Counted from the first letter of the stretch, positions 37,009 to 46,734 are shown. The stretch: 64,000 bases of DNA from Rickettsiella endosymbiont of Aleochara curtula (GCF_964030935.1 NZ_OZ034990.1:124001-188000), one strand, 5' to 3'. Numbers and translations are program-made. The notes: generated by a model from the letters alone, not told the origin.

Positions 37009-37477
37009 AACGTAGTTCTATGGTCTTAATACCTGGATAGACGATGATATTAGCTTTTTTGCCTGCCTGAAGATTGGTATTGCGGATGATATAATTGAGT
37101 GGCGTATTTTGTGAGGAAATAGTCACTAAAACCGGAACGGCTGGCTGTTTTCCTATGATTCGTAAATGGAAATGCGCAAGCTTGGCAATACGCTGTAACA
37201 GCGGCTCTATGGGGCCTGACCAATCGACTGAGGCAATAGTTTTCTCTAGTCCTGAAGCGCTGGGATAGGGCAGTGGCTTGCTAATGGGAGGGCTGGAAGC
37301 CTTTTCCAGCTCTTTCAACTCATTTAATGACTGGCTAACCGAGCGTGCTGCTTCGGCAAGCCTAATTGAGGCATCATCCGAGTGAGCGTTGATAGCAGGA
37401 GTTATGGAATTCGGTAAGTTTTGTGAAGCACACCCTGATAGTAGACTCACAAAAAGCGCGACTGTTATTTTTTTCAT
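36995..37477 (-). CDS. dotD: type IVB secretion lipoprotein DotD
   Basis: Outer-membrane lipoprotein of the Dot/Icm core complex with a secretin N0-like fold. It has 160 residues, signal peptide with lipobox LSGC and lipidated C16. After a Ser/Ala-rich linker, the C-terminal domain (about 75-160; VDWSGPIEPLLQRIAKLA, LNYIIRNTN) matches DotD. First gene of dotD-dotC-dotB-epmA, with every junction overlapping. Confidence 0.92.
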   Translation of the reverse strand: MKKITVALFVSLLSGCASQNLPNSITPAINAHSDDASIRLAEAARSVSQSLNELKELEKASSPPISKPLPYPSASGLEKTIASVDWSGPIEPLLQRIAKLAHFHLRIIGKQPAVPVLVTISSQNTPLNYIIRNTNLQAGKKANIIVYPGIKTIELRYAKY

Positions 37478-37556
37478 GCTTATCTTATTTTAGATAAAAT
37501 TTTGTACCCTACCGCTGCATTGAAACAAGAAGGTAATGTAAAGTCAAGCCATGCTT

Positions 37557-38129
37557 TTAGGGGTTCGATTTAACTAAGGCATAATGCACCTGGCCGGCGG
37601 TTTTTGCCTGTTGAATCTCCCAATTTTCAGGCAATATAAGTTTTTTAAGCTTCGCTTCGGCTTCCATATAAATCAAGCTTTCAGGCGCCAATAGACCCTC
37701 TTGGGCTAGCCAGGTGCAGGCTGAAGCGAGCAAATTCTGATGGAAAGGAGGATCTAAAAAGACTATATTAAAAAGTGGTTTTTTTGTTTCAAATAGTTCT
37801 GTTGACACAAAAGGAAATTGAGCTTGATAAACCTGGGCGCGGTTTTCAGCCCCAAGATGCTTGAGCTGGGCTTTTAAATAGGCGACTAATACTGAGGACC
37901 TTTCAATAAAACTAACTGATTTAGCATAGCGCGACAGTGCTTCAAAGCCTAAAGCACCACTACCGGAAAATAAATCTAAGCAATTTGCATCGCTGAGATA
38001 GGGCGCTAACCAATTAAATAAAGTTTCTCGGATACGATTCGGAGTGGGACGTAAATCAGGGATAACAGGGAAATGCAGTTTTCTACCACGCCATTGCCCA
38101 CCAATGATCCTGACTTCATTTTCTTTCAT
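37557..38129 (-). CDS. rsmD: 16S rRNA (guanine966-N2)-methyltransferase
   Basis: Methylates G966 of 16S rRNA. It has 190 residues: RIIGGQWRGRKLHFP at the start, RPTPNRIRETLFNWL, the SAM motif CLDLFSGSGALGFEALSR and catalytic FLDPPFH. It is 79 bases upstream of dotD on the same strand and divergent from ftsY, the frequent gammaproteobacterial neighbour. It may share a transcript with the dot genes. Confidence 0.95.
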   Translation of the reverse strand: MKENEVRIIGGQWRGRKLHFPVIPDLRPTPNRIRETLFNWLAPYLSDANCLDLFSGSGALGFEALSRYAKSVSFIERSSVLVAYLKAQLKHLGAENRAQVYQAQFPFVSTELFETKKPLFNIVFLDPPFHQNLLASACTWLAQEGLLAPESLIYMEAEAKLKKLILPENWEIQQAKTAGQVHYALVKSNP

Positions 38130-38160
38130 AAAAAATACACTCTAATCATAAGTTCGCAAA

Positions 38161-38345
38161 CTTCATGGCGGGCTCACGACGTGAGCGTGGCCATCTTTTG
38201 TCTTATATTTCTTGGATTGCCACGCACCTACGGTGCTCGCAATGACGATTAATTTGTTATGCACTCGCCATGACAATTAAGTATACAACACGCAATGACA
38301 ATCACTTCGCGTCATGGCGAGCGAATGTTAATAAGCGTGGCATCT
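38161..38345. repeat. composite palindromic repeats, copy 13
   Basis: One composite unit with a short insert (CTTTTGTCTTATATTTC), then tail units and a second GTCATGGCGAGCGAATG half, filling most of the rsmD-ftsY divergent gap. Confidence 0.85.
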
Positions 38346-38421
38346 ATCCGCGAAACTCTTCGTTGCGTTGAATGTGATAAGTCATTTATTATAAGCGTTT
38401 TTAGCTGACTCTGCAGTGACT

Positions 38422-39417
38422 ATGTTTAAATTTTTAAAACGCAAAGAATCTCAAGCCGATATTCTTGAAGAAGAAGTTTCACTTAACAGTAAAAATGGTT
38501 TTTTTAATCGCATAAAGAAAAGTTTACAGAAAACTCGTCATCAATTAACCGAAAGCCTTGCGAGTTTAGTATTAGGTAAAAAAAAGGTTGATACAGAATT
38601 AATTGAGGAAATCGAAAATTTGCTGTTAACGGCCGATGTCGGCCCCGCGGTGACGGAAGAAGTTATTCAGCATTTAACGTTGAAATTGGCACGCAATCAA
38701 TTAGCCGATGGTCAGGCAGTATGGGAGGTATTGCAACAACAATTAAGTGAGCTGCTGCAACCGTGCGAACAAGCGCTAGTGATTCACTCTGAACACAACC
38801 CTATGGTTATTTTAGTGGTGGGTGTTAATGGCGTTGGTAAAACAACGAGTATCGGGAAGCTGGCGCATTATTTGCAGAAGCAAGGCAAGCAAGTCATGTT
38901 AGCGGCAGGTGATACCTTTCGCGCGGCGGCGACTGAGCAGTTAACTATTTGGGCTGAACGCAATCATATCCCCATTATCGCTCAACATCAGGGCGCAGAT
39001 AGTGCGTCAGTCATTTATGATGCGTTTCAAGCAGCTAAAGCACGGAATATAGATGTATTAATTGCTGATACGGCAGGTCGCTTGCACACCAAGCAAAATT
39101 TAATGCAAGAATTACAAAAAGTAAAAAAAGTCATCAGCAAACTAGATGTAACAGCCCCTCACGAAATTATGTTAATACTGGATGCAGGTACTGGACAAAA
39201 TGCTTTGGTACAGGCTGAGGCATTTAACCAAGCTATTTCCTTAACCAGTGTGATGTTAACTAAATTAGATGGTACTGCTAAAGGAGGTATGATTTTTGCC
39301 ATCGCAAAAAAATTAGCGTTGCCGATCCGTTTTGTCGGTTTAGGGGAAGGTATTGAGGATCTACAAGTTTTCTCGGCACAGGAATTCGTTCGCGCTTTAT
39401 TTTCTATTGATAAATAA
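38422..39417 (+). CDS. ftsY: signal recognition particle receptor FtsY
   Basis: Membrane-associated GTPase that docks SRP-ribosome complexes. The start is ATG 38422 (MFKFLKRKES) or a GTG two codons earlier. It has about 331 residues with a short N-terminal region; it lacks the long acidic extension of E. coli FtsY. The N domain includes ELIEEIENLLLTADVG. The G domain has GVNGVGKTTSIGKLA (P loop near 134), DTFRAAATEQL, DTAGRLHTK, TKLDGTAKGG and GLGEGIEDL. Confidence 0.95.
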   Translation: MFKFLKRKESQADILEEEVSLNSKNGFFNRIKKSLQKTRHQLTESLASLVLGKKKVDTELIEEIENLLLTADVGPAVTEEVIQHLTLKLARNQLADGQAVWEVLQQQLSELLQPCEQALVIHSEHNPMVILVVGVNGVGKTTSIGKLAHYLQKQGKQVMLAAGDTFRAAATEQLTIWAERNHIPIIAQHQGADSASVIYDAFQAAKARNIDVLIADTAGRLHTKQNLMQELQKVKKVISKLDVTAPHEIMLILDAGTGQNALVQAEAFNQAISLTSVMLTKLDGTAKGGMIFAIAKKLALPIRFVGLGEGIEDLQVFSAQEFVRALFSIDK

Positions 39418-39489
39418 ATTCTATAAAAATACACTAGGCATACCTATTGTAAAATTGCAAAATCAAAACGAATAAAAAAAGGAGTTTTT

Positions 39490-41886
39490 ATGATCGAAGA
39501 ACAAAACTTACGTGAAAAACGTTTTGTTTTAGAAGATCAAGACCAATTAAAAAGCTTATGGACTAGCCAGCCCGGTCAAACCTTGACGCTAACCTACGCT
39601 TACTCACAGCAAGCCATTAAAAAAGTCGATTATGTGGAAAGAGTACAAATAGCTATAGAGACTTTTAATAAGCTAGGCTTTGCGCGCTTAAAGTACGAAC
39701 CTATGGATATGGGAACCGTTCCTGATGTTTGTTCTTTAGATCTTCCTTATTTAAAATCCAAATACAAAAATCAAATTATTTTTAAGATCGGCGAAAATAT
39801 TACCGATATTGAGGGTTGTGGTACTCGAGCCAGCCTTCTTTATAACAAACAAGACTTAAACTATTTTGATGATACTGAAAATAATCAATCTGACATCAAA
39901 TTGCAGCCTTTTTCAAGTGTCATTTGTAATGTAGAAAATAATTTTTTTTTGAATTATGGCCCTGGAATTATTTTACATGAAATTAATCATTTATTAGGAG
40001 TGAAACATGCGCATTTTGCGAAAGATAGCGATAATATTCTAACTGTAAATATTCCCCCGCCGGATATAGAAGAAATTTATTGGAATGATACTTTGGCTTG
40101 GAATGAAAAGCTTCATGCACTCTCAAAAGTCATTAATATATATCCTTACACTTCTTACCAAGAAACTACACGTTATACACTCGTCTCGCTTTTTTCTATT
40201 CAACATTATGCATTCACAGAACTCGAACCTTATTTAAGTGTCAATAAAACTAGAATTAACCAGATATTGACAGAGTTCAATGTAACTGTTGAGCTAAGAA
40301 AAAATTACTTTTATTTATTTGAAAAATATGCGGGTAGTCCTTTGTTGTATACTTATCAAGATTTAGCAGCATTGGCACAAGCAAGTTATTCGATAGCCCC
40401 TGATAGTTTGGTAGGCTTAATGTTTGCTTTGCCAAGTTATTATTTGGTGGAAGGCATTTATATGCCTAACTCGGATCAACGAAAATTAATCCATCTGATA
40501 CAAAATTTACGCCAACTGGAAGGGTTTACTTATCCTATCCTAGCGCAAGATAAAATTAGCTTAAGAACTTATCAGTACAACAATTTTTCAGCTCCTTTGT
40601 ATGATAGTTTTAAAATAGTTAGCTTAGACCAAGGATTAATTACTTGTTTTTTAACCGAATCTGAAAATACTTCATTGTCTTTAACATTAGACTCCGATTG
40701 CAATCTTAAAGGAGAAAGCAGAGAAAGTGGTATTTTCCCTTTTAAAGTCACATTAACGAATAGTATGACTTCCATACAACGAGAAGTGATTTTAATAGTT
40801 AAACAAAAAGTGCCAGCTGAAAATAGAGTTTTACTAGGTAATCCAGAAGTAAACTATTTATTAGCGGGTAATGAAACGGTTATTGATCTGATTGCTCTTT
40901 GCCGTGCTGTGGCTTTACCGAGAGGTCGGCGTTTAAATTGTCAATTGGATGCATTATCTAACAATATGTCCCTAGAAAATTGTTCTATGCTGGCCAATCG
41001 TAGCGATCATTATAATTTTACGGTTATTTTTACTAATCACGAAGCGAAAAAAACTTGCCATATTCAAGTTTTAAATTTTCTCAATTGGACAAGACAAGTT
41101 GAAGGTTTAGTGTTGAATGAAACCAATGAATTCCTACTTGAGGACGCTGTAATTCAGGCATCACTTCGCAAACAAGAATATTTTACTGAGCTGAGTAATA
41201 ATCAGCCTATTTATGACAAAGCGTTTATTAAACCGTTACAGCAATGTTCAGCATTGCTAACGATACCTTTACTACAAGGGTTTTTTGAAGGTTTAATCGA
41301 TGTTTGTTATATAGGGCATGCGCATAAAACTGTATTAAAATTCATACCGCGTATTATTTTAGTGGCTTTAGGTTACACGAATTTTTTAAGTGGTGGATTG
41401 GCTGCGTTGGCATCTATACTGACCGATTTTATGCAAGAAAACTTAAAGGGTTTTGTTTCTAGAAAATTAGAAAATTATATCAATTTATTATTTTTTCTTG
41501 TGGTTACCGAGTTAGAATATGCCCCCTCTAATCTTTGGCAATTAAGCGGCTCACTTGAAATTTTTCCAGAAAGCATCGCTTTATTAAATAAATTATTCGT
41601 GCAAATGGCATTAGCACCGGCATTCAAAACCGCTGCTTATCTGACCACTCAAGGCGTTATGAAATGTTTAAGCACATCGGCTGAAGAAATGGATTCCTCT
41701 AAACAACAAACTTTCAGTGCTAACGCAGATTTTTTTAATGCGCTGAGCGTTGCGCGTAGTACCGTGTTTTCAAAAAAAATATTAAGACCTTTCGCCTTTT
41801 TTTCTCGGCCAGCTGTGAATAATCAAGCCAGCGCAGTAGTTGAGGATATTGATGCTGAGAGGTCTTATATAGCTAAAATTGCTTAA
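39490..41886 (+). CDS. metzincin-like metalloprotease, candidate effector
   Basis: A 798-residue protein whose N-terminal third resembles matrixin/astacin zinc proteases. HEINHLLGVKH at 163-173 fits the HExxHxxGxxH zinc signature, preceded by a family-like LTYAYSQQ...FNKLGFARLKYEP segment and CGTRASLLY. The usual Met-turn is not obvious: FSIQHYAF (Q238) sits where astacins have S-x-M-H-Y. The middle (about 340-560) looks beta-rich, possibly Ig-like. About 600-740 contain hydrophobic segments. No signal peptide, so type I, II or IV secretion would be needed. The ATG follows AAAAAAAGGAGTTTTT, a strong Shine-Dalgarno. Confidence 0.75.
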   Translation: MIEEQNLREKRFVLEDQDQLKSLWTSQPGQTLTLTYAYSQQAIKKVDYVERVQIAIETFNKLGFARLKYEPMDMGTVPDVCSLDLPYLKSKYKNQIIFKIGENITDIEGCGTRASLLYNKQDLNYFDDTENNQSDIKLQPFSSVICNVENNFFLNYGPGIILHEINHLLGVKHAHFAKDSDNILTVNIPPPDIEEIYWNDTLAWNEKLHALSKVINIYPYTSYQETTRYTLVSLFSIQHYAFTELEPYLSVNKTRINQILTEFNVTVELRKNYFYLFEKYAGSPLLYTYQDLAALAQASYSIAPDSLVGLMFALPSYYLVEGIYMPNSDQRKLIHLIQNLRQLEGFTYPILAQDKISLRTYQYNNFSAPLYDSFKIVSLDQGLITCFLTESENTSLSLTLDSDCNLKGESRESGIFPFKVTLTNSMTSIQREVILIVKQKVPAENRVLLGNPEVNYLLAGNETVIDLIALCRAVALPRGRRLNCQLDALSNNMSLENCSMLANRSDHYNFTVIFTNHEAKKTCHIQVLNFLNWTRQVEGLVLNETNEFLLEDAVIQASLRKQEYFTELSNNQPIYDKAFIKPLQQCSALLTIPLLQGFFEGLIDVCYIGHAHKTVLKFIPRIILVALGYTNFLSGGLAALASILTDFMQENLKGFVSRKLENYINLLFFLVVTELEYAPSNLWQLSGSLEIFPESIALLNKLFVQMALAPAFKTAAYLTTQGVMKCLSTSAEEMDSSKQQTFSANADFFNALSVARSTVFSKKILRPFAFFSRPAVNNQASAVVEDIDAERSYIAKIA

Positions 41887-41968
41887 AAACTTTGCTAAAA
41901 AGCAATAATTTCTTTATATTCTCTATCGTGGATTTAAACGGGAGTTTCGCGAATTGAAATCGCCATCA

Positions 41969-42032
41969 TGGCTAGATTGCCGCGCACCTACGGTGCTCGC
42001 AATGACGGGTAAAAAACTATGGCGCTCGCAAT
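41969..42032. repeat. palindromic repeat, copy 14
   Basis: TCATGGCTAGATTGCCGCGCACC...GGTGCTCGCAATGACG: the first half is almost lost, the second intact, with one tail unit. Confidence 0.8.
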
Positions 42033-42122
42033 GAAGAACGCTAAGTTCTATCCGCAACGGCTTTATGCAACAGCAATCCAAATAATAATAAAGTTTAGAG
42101 TTAATCTATAAAGAGTGGAAAA

Positions 42123-42302
42123 ATGACTGACACAGTTTTTAGAAAATATATGTGCTTACTTTGTGGCTATGTTTATGATGAGGAACAAGGCTGGGAAGAA
42201 GATGGTATTCCAGCCGGAACGCGTTGGGAAGATGTGCCTATGACCTGGCGCTGTCCTGAGTGTGGTGCGATGAAAGAAGATTTTGAAATGGTGGAGTTAT
42301 AA
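42123..42302 (+). CDS. rubA: rubredoxin
   Basis: Small electron carrier with one iron held by four Cys. It has 59 residues from ATG 42123: CLLCGYVYDEEQGW and later WRCPECGAMKEDFEMV give the two CxxC pairs, with GIPAGTRWEDVP between. Length and spacing are typical. The stop overlaps the end of convergent hemJ by six bases. Its redox partner is not in the window. Confidence 0.95.
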   Translation: MTDTVFRKYMCLLCGYVYDEEQGWEEDGIPAGTRWEDVPMTWRCPECGAMKEDFEMVEL

Positions 42303-42725
42303 GCTAAAAGGACGTACCTCGGCGACGATAACGATGGCGATGAGCAACAGAGTCGGAAATTCATTTAGCCAACGATAAAATAAACTCGAATGTGGATTGT
42401 GATCAACTTTAAAATCGCGTAAACATTTTCCACAATAGAGGTGAAATAAGATTAATACAGCGACCAAAGCTAATTTTAGCTGCATCCAACTGGCAGAAGC
42501 ATAGTAGTTGCTGGCAAAGCTAAATAAAATAAACCCGAACAGCAGCGTTAATAAAGCGGCTGGCGTCATAATATAATAAAAAAGACGGTGTTCCATGATC
42601 TTAAAGCGTTCAATACTGATACTATCTCTGGCATCGGCGTGGTAAACGAATAAGCGTGGTAGATAAAATAGACCTGCAAACCACGCGACCATTGCGATAA
42701 TATGCAATGCTTTAATCCAGGGCAT
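42297..42725 (-). CDS. hemJ: protoporphyrinogen IX oxidase HemJ
   Basis: Membrane enzyme for the penultimate haem step. The start is ATG 42725 (MPWIKALHIIAMVAWFAG), with GGAG nine bases before; a TTG four codons upstream also opens the frame. It has 142 residues and four membrane helices. The family-conserved His of KALHII, FYLPRLFVYH, EHRLFYYIMTPA and the C-terminal NEFPTLLLIAIVIVAEVRPF are present. Divergent from hemF with 46 bases between starts. Confidence 0.94.
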   Translation of the reverse strand: MPWIKALHIIAMVAWFAGLFYLPRLFVYHADARDSISIERFKIMEHRLFYYIMTPAALLTLLFGFILFSFASNYYASASWMQLKLALVAVLILFHLYCGKCLRDFKVDHNPHSSLFYRWLNEFPTLLLIAIVIVAEVRPFSL

Positions 42726-42771
42726 GAGTAGCTCCAAGTTCTTTTGATAATTTAATTATACAATCTTTACT

Positions 42772-43689
42772 ATGAATTATGACGTAATTATTCCGACAAT
42801 CAAAGATTATTTACTCGCATTACAGGCTAAGATTTGTTTAAGCTTAGAAAAAGAAGAACAAAAACAAAAATTTTTAATCGATGATTGGTTACGCAGCGAA
42901 GGTGGTGGCGGAAAAACCTGTGTTTTGACGTCAGGGGCGTTGATAGAACGTGGCGCGGTTAATTTCTCGCATGTGTTTGGTGAAAATTTACCGCCGAGTG
43001 CCAGTCAGCGACATCCATCCTTGGCCGCCGCCGCTTTTCAAGCAACCGGTATTTCTTTAGTTATCCATCCGCGTAATCCTTATGTGCCTACAGTACATAT
43101 GAATTTGCGTTTTATTGCATTGCCCGGTACGCATCAGCAAGCTGCGCATTGGTGGTTTGGTGGTGGATTTGATTTAACGCCTTATTATCCTTTTTTAGAA
43201 GATTGCCGTCATTGGCATCAAATCGCTAAACGAAGCTGCGACCCATTTGGGTTAGCGCTTTATCCGCAATTCAAAAAAAATTGTGACGACTATTTTTATT
43301 TAAAACATCGACAGGAGGCACGCGGTATCGGTGGATTATTTTTTGATGATCTGAAGCTATGGGATTTTGAGCGATGTTTTGAGTTTATACAAAGTGTCGG
43401 CGATCATTTTTTATCAGCCTATCTTCCTATCATGCAACGACGTAAAGACATGGTTTATGGCAAGCGCGAGCGTCAGTTTCAAGCCTATCGACGTAGTCGC
43501 TACGTGGAATTTAATTTGATTTATGATCGTGGGACACTATTTGGTTTACAAAGTGGCGGGCGAGTGGAGTCGATATTAACTTCACTGCCGCCACAAGCGA
43601 ATTGGCAGTATAATTGGCAGCCGCGGGCAGGTTCTAAAGAAGCCGAATTAACCGAAAATTTTCTGGTCGCTAGAGATTGGTTAGCTTAA
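42772..43689 (+). CDS. hemF: oxygen-dependent coproporphyrinogen III oxidase
   Basis: Oxidatively decarboxylates coproporphyrinogen III to protoporphyrinogen IX. It has 305 residues. [58 protein letters not shown] and the late [14 protein letters not shown] are diagnostic. Together with hemJ it supplies two successive haem steps, and both depend on aerobic conditions. No strong Shine-Dalgarno; the short gap to hemJ suggests overlapping divergent promoters. Confidence 0.97.
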   Translation: MNYDVIIPTIKDYLLALQAKICLSLEKEEQKQKFLIDDWLRSEGGGGKTCVLTSGALIERGAVNFSHVFGENLPPSASQRHPSLAAAAFQATGISLVIHPRNPYVPTVHMNLRFIALPGTHQQAAHWWFGGGFDLTPYYPFLEDCRHWHQIAKRSCDPFGLALYPQFKKNCDDYFYLKHRQEARGIGGLFFDDLKLWDFERCFEFIQSVGDHFLSAYLPIMQRRKDMVYGKRERQFQAYRRSRYVEFNLIYDRGTLFGLQSGGRVESILTSLPPQANWQYNWQPRAGSKEAELTENFLVARDWLA

Positions 43690-43691
43690 TT

Positions 43692-43835
43692 TTCTGGATT
43701 GCCGCGCGCTACGCGCTCGCAATGACGAATAAAAAACATGCGCTCGCAATGACGAATAAAAAACATGCGCTCGCAACGACAACTAGAGCAGCGTCATGGC
43801 GAGCTCACGAAGTGAGCGTGGCCATCCACAGTGAT
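43692..43835. repeat. palindromic repeats, copy 15
   Basis: GGATTGCCGCGCGC...GCTCGCAATGACGAA, two identical ATAAAAAACATGCGCTCGCAA tail units, then GTCATGGCGAGCTCAC-GAA-GTGAGCGTGGCCATCCA. It reaches the stop codon of the 43835 integrase gene. Confidence 0.9.
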
Positions 43836-45073
43836 TATGCCAAAGGATCTAATTTTTTATTTTTCGCCGAAGCATGCCGGGCGCGCATTTCAACATCGAC
43901 ATATTGATCAGTAATGGCGCTAGAACTATGCCCGGCATCGTCGCGGACATGTTCGCGCGGTCGATGTTTGATATCTTCGGAAATTCCGGTATGGCGCAAC
44001 CAATGTACCGTCGCAGTTTTTAATTCTATGGCTTCGTCTTTGAGACCGTCTTTAACCATACGTTCAAAAGCAGCATCAAAACAAGCTTGCACGATACAGC
44101 GAATTTGCCGAGTACTCTGAATAGCGGCCTGACCATTGGCTTTGCTTATTAATGGCGTGGTTTCGCCGCGACTAGGCAAACTCATTAGGCCTAAACTTTC
44201 TCGGTAACGTTTTAATGCATTTAACATATCGTCACTGACACTGATCAAACGTTCTTTATTTCCCTTACCCACCGTTAAAAACCACCAATTCCCATCCGCA
44301 TCTTTTTGAAAATGACCCATTTGAGGTTCCCAGCGTGCGCTCGCGGCGAGTTCAGAAATTCGTAGATACATGCCATATAAGGCCTTCATAATAAATAAGG
44401 TTCTATTATGCAGATCCGGTTTTTCTTCAAATAATATTTCTGCGGTTTCTATCACATACGACCATTGTAGTTCACTCAAGCGCCGCACTTGATGATTGCT
44501 TTTTTGCTGCCGAATGAATTTACTTTTTTGACGAATTTGGGCTACCGGATTGAAATCGATATAGTCTTCTTGAATCAGATAATTATAAAAACTTCCACAG
44601 ACTGCAAAAATTGCTTGCAAGGCTTTTTGAGACAAGGCGTACTTTTTTATATCCGGCATGATGCCTTGTTGACTGGCCATTTTATTAATCGTAGCCACAA
44701 AAGGTCGCCAATCGGGATGCGGGCTTCTCTGGCCCTGATGCACGAAATAACGTGCAACGGTCTTAACACCTATCCATTCCTTGGGAGGTTTTTGGCAAAA
44801 TTCTATAAAGGTCTCAAAGTCTTCACGACGCAATTCTTTAATAGATTTTCCCAAGACAAACCAGCTCCATTGTAATAAACGTTCAATTTCGCGCCGATAA
44901 GCGTTAAATGTGGCTTCACTGCCACGGTAACTATACAGAAACTGTGAGGCTTGAGAATAATCTTGGCCGGCGTAAGCGTTATTTTGCTTAATGTCTAGAA
45001 TTTGTTGAGGATGTTTTTTGGGATCAATAAATTTTAAACTATCGAATAGTGGAATCGGAGAAATAAATGGCAT
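43835..45073 (-). CDS. tyrosine recombinase / integrase
   Basis: Site-specific recombinase of the lambda-integrase family, 412 residues. An N-terminal SAM-like core-binding domain (about 55-200) is followed by the catalytic domain. The first Arg is in GMYLRISELAAS, the His/Arg pair in TVHWLRHTG, the later His in DDAGHSSSAI and the Tyr nucleophile in TDQYVDVE. It is longer than XerC/XerD and not their close match. No excisionase or other phage genes adjoin it, so it may be a remnant or a resident recombinase. Its stop codon abuts a palindromic repeat. Confidence 0.9.
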   Translation of the reverse strand: MPFISPIPLFDSLKFIDPKKHPQQILDIKQNNAYAGQDYSQASQFLYSYRGSEATFNAYRREIERLLQWSWFVLGKSIKELRREDFETFIEFCQKPPKEWIGVKTVARYFVHQGQRSPHPDWRPFVATINKMASQQGIMPDIKKYALSQKALQAIFAVCGSFYNYLIQEDYIDFNPVAQIRQKSKFIRQQKSNHQVRRLSELQWSYVIETAEILFEEKPDLHNRTLFIMKALYGMYLRISELAASARWEPQMGHFQKDADGNWWFLTVGKGNKERLISVSDDMLNALKRYRESLGLMSLPSRGETTPLISKANGQAAIQSTRQIRCIVQACFDAAFERMVKDGLKDEAIELKTATVHWLRHTGISEDIKHRPREHVRDDAGHSSSAITDQYVDVEMRARHASAKNKKLDPLA

Positions 45074-45178
45074 GTGGATATTTTAATAAGATTTTATCTA
45101 GTTTAACAAGCTTTTATGAAAAAATAATGAATTAATAAAAAAAATTAATATTTCACAAGAAATTTTTAAAAAAATTTA

Positions 45179-45184
45179 GTATAA
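45179..45184 (+). promoter_or_regulatory. putative -10 box
   Basis: TATAAT about 26 bases before the ATG of the 507-residue membrane-protein gene, inside a very A/T-rich leader. No convincing -35 element at 16-18 bases upstream. Confidence 0.4.
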
Positions 45185-45210
45185 TGCCGGCCTTCCTAGT
45201 TAGGGGGTAA

Positions 45211-46734
45211 ATGAACTTAATGCCCGGGATTGTTTCTAGTATAAAGGAACATATCACTACCACTGAGTTTTGGCGGGCCTTGTCGTTCGTCTTGAAGCGC
45301 CTCGAAAGTATCGCAAAATATCTGACTAAACTTCCCCTGCCTTTTACGTTCAGCCTATATATCTTACATCTAATAAGGGCCGCTTTAAGAATATTTAGCT
45401 ACTTTTATAAAACTAAAAATAAAAACTTGGGCGATACCTGTAAGTTATTATTTGCGATATTTAAGGTATCAATAGCGGTTATTGCCATCGTTTTACTCGG
45501 ATGTGGCCTCGCTACGCTGCCTACCATTTTGTTAAGCTCATTTTTTGCTTACAGCATCCTAAAACTTATCCATAGCTCGATAGTTTTGCTGGTAAGTACG
45601 ATTTATTATCTAAAAATAGATAAATACTGTATCGAACAGCAATGGAGGCGTGCTCAATATCGCGATAATATCAGTAAACATATCTGCATGCTGGGTGCGG
45701 GTGTGTTGTTTGTCTTATTAACTTGTATGCTCAACGCGGGTGCTAGCATCTTAATACTCACCAATCCGTTGTTGCTGTTGGCTGATGGGTTGATGTGTGT
45801 GGCATTCATTGCGGCTGCAGTTTATTTAAGCTATAAAATCGCCAAAAATAAACGTACAGTGGGTGAAAGTGCATGGTTAAAAAACTATCAGATTGCAAAA
45901 ATTAAAAAGTTTTTATGGATGTTCGGTCTGGGTATAGTGGCTTTGCTAGTAACGGTCGCTGCGCCTAGTCTAGGGGTTGCGGCGATTACGTTTGCGCTGG
46001 TGTTGTTATGCGCACAAGATGCCATATTGACTATTTATTATTATTTTTACAGTGTTTATATACCGAATCCTGAGCCAGTTAATCTTAGCGAAGCACAATT
46101 AAATGCAAACCTTGGTCGTAACAGTCGGGATTATTATCAAACTTTTTCCCCGGTATTATATTTACAAAAGGAAGTTTCAGAAAAGCTGCCGCATGCAGAA
46201 GCTGTCAATGAAGCCAATAAAAAACTTCTTTTAAAAGCTGCTTTTGTGAAATTATTGCAGTTAGAAAATAAATTAGAAAAAATTTCAAAATTAGGTGCGA
46301 CGCGTCGATTTTTTTCCCCACAAAAAAAACTCACGATTAAAAAAGAATATTTACTCGAAGAGCTAGCTTGGGCCTTAAATACCAATAACAAAGAAGCCTT
46401 AATTGATCTTTTTATCCAAGCAATTATTGATTTACCTGTAAATAAAAGAGCAGCCATATTAGAAGATAATTTATTCGAATTATTGGAGTTATTTGATGTA
46501 TTGGGGATAGCCGCCGAGCTTAATGGTATCGATTATCAACATCCGCAACGGGATAAAAACTTCCTGGCACAATTATTTTTTATGGCCAAACGACGAAAAT
46601 TGTTGGAACAGCAAGAGGTGGTTAAACCAAAGTTATTTTATCAGTCATTTTGGAAGAAAGTCGGCGCTTGTGAAGCCTTATCACAGGCATTTAAAGAATC
46701 CCGAAATATAGAGGAGCAGTTAAAATTTAGCTAA
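45211..46734 (+). CDS. hypothetical multi-TM protein, tandem paralogue A
   Basis: Unrecognised 507-residue protein; ATG 45211 follows TTAGGGGGTAA. About six hydrophobic helices in the first 285 residues are arranged in pairs, then a soluble helical C-terminal half. It is related to the next gene: NKNLGDTCKLLFAIFKVSIAV corresponds to NKNLVEVTKFLYACFKVFISL, TRRFFSPQKK to LIRFFSEKPK, and KLFYQSFWKKVGACEALSQA to QLFKQSFFRKKGDCEDISDA. No catalytic motif. A vacuole- or host-membrane role is speculative. Confidence 0.72.
   Translation: MNLMPGIVSSIKEHITTTEFWRALSFVLKRLESIAKYLTKLPLPFTFSLYILHLIRAALRIFSYFYKTKNKNLGDTCKLLFAIFKVSIAVIAIVLLGCGLATLPTILLSSFFAYSILKLIHSSIVLLVSTIYYLKIDKYCIEQQWRRAQYRDNISKHICMLGAGVLFVLLTCMLNAGASILILTNPLLLLADGLMCVAFIAAAVYLSYKIAKNKRTVGESAWLKNYQIAKIKKFLWMFGLGIVALLVTVAAPSLGVAAITFALVLLCAQDAILTIYYYFYSVYIPNPEPVNLSEAQLNANLGRNSRDYYQTFSPVLYLQKEVSEKLPHAEAVNEANKKLLLKAAFVKLLQLENKLEKISKLGATRRFFSPQKKLTIKKEYLLEELAWALNTNNKEALIDLFIQAIIDLPVNKRAAILEDNLFELLELFDVLGIAAELNGIDYQHPQRDKNFLAQLFFMAKRRKLLEQQEVVKPKLFYQSFWKKVGACEALSQAFKESRNIEEQLKFS

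Noticed and set aside
43677-43907. 76-codon frame after hemF
   Set aside because: Translation of repeat units, overlaps the integrase end.
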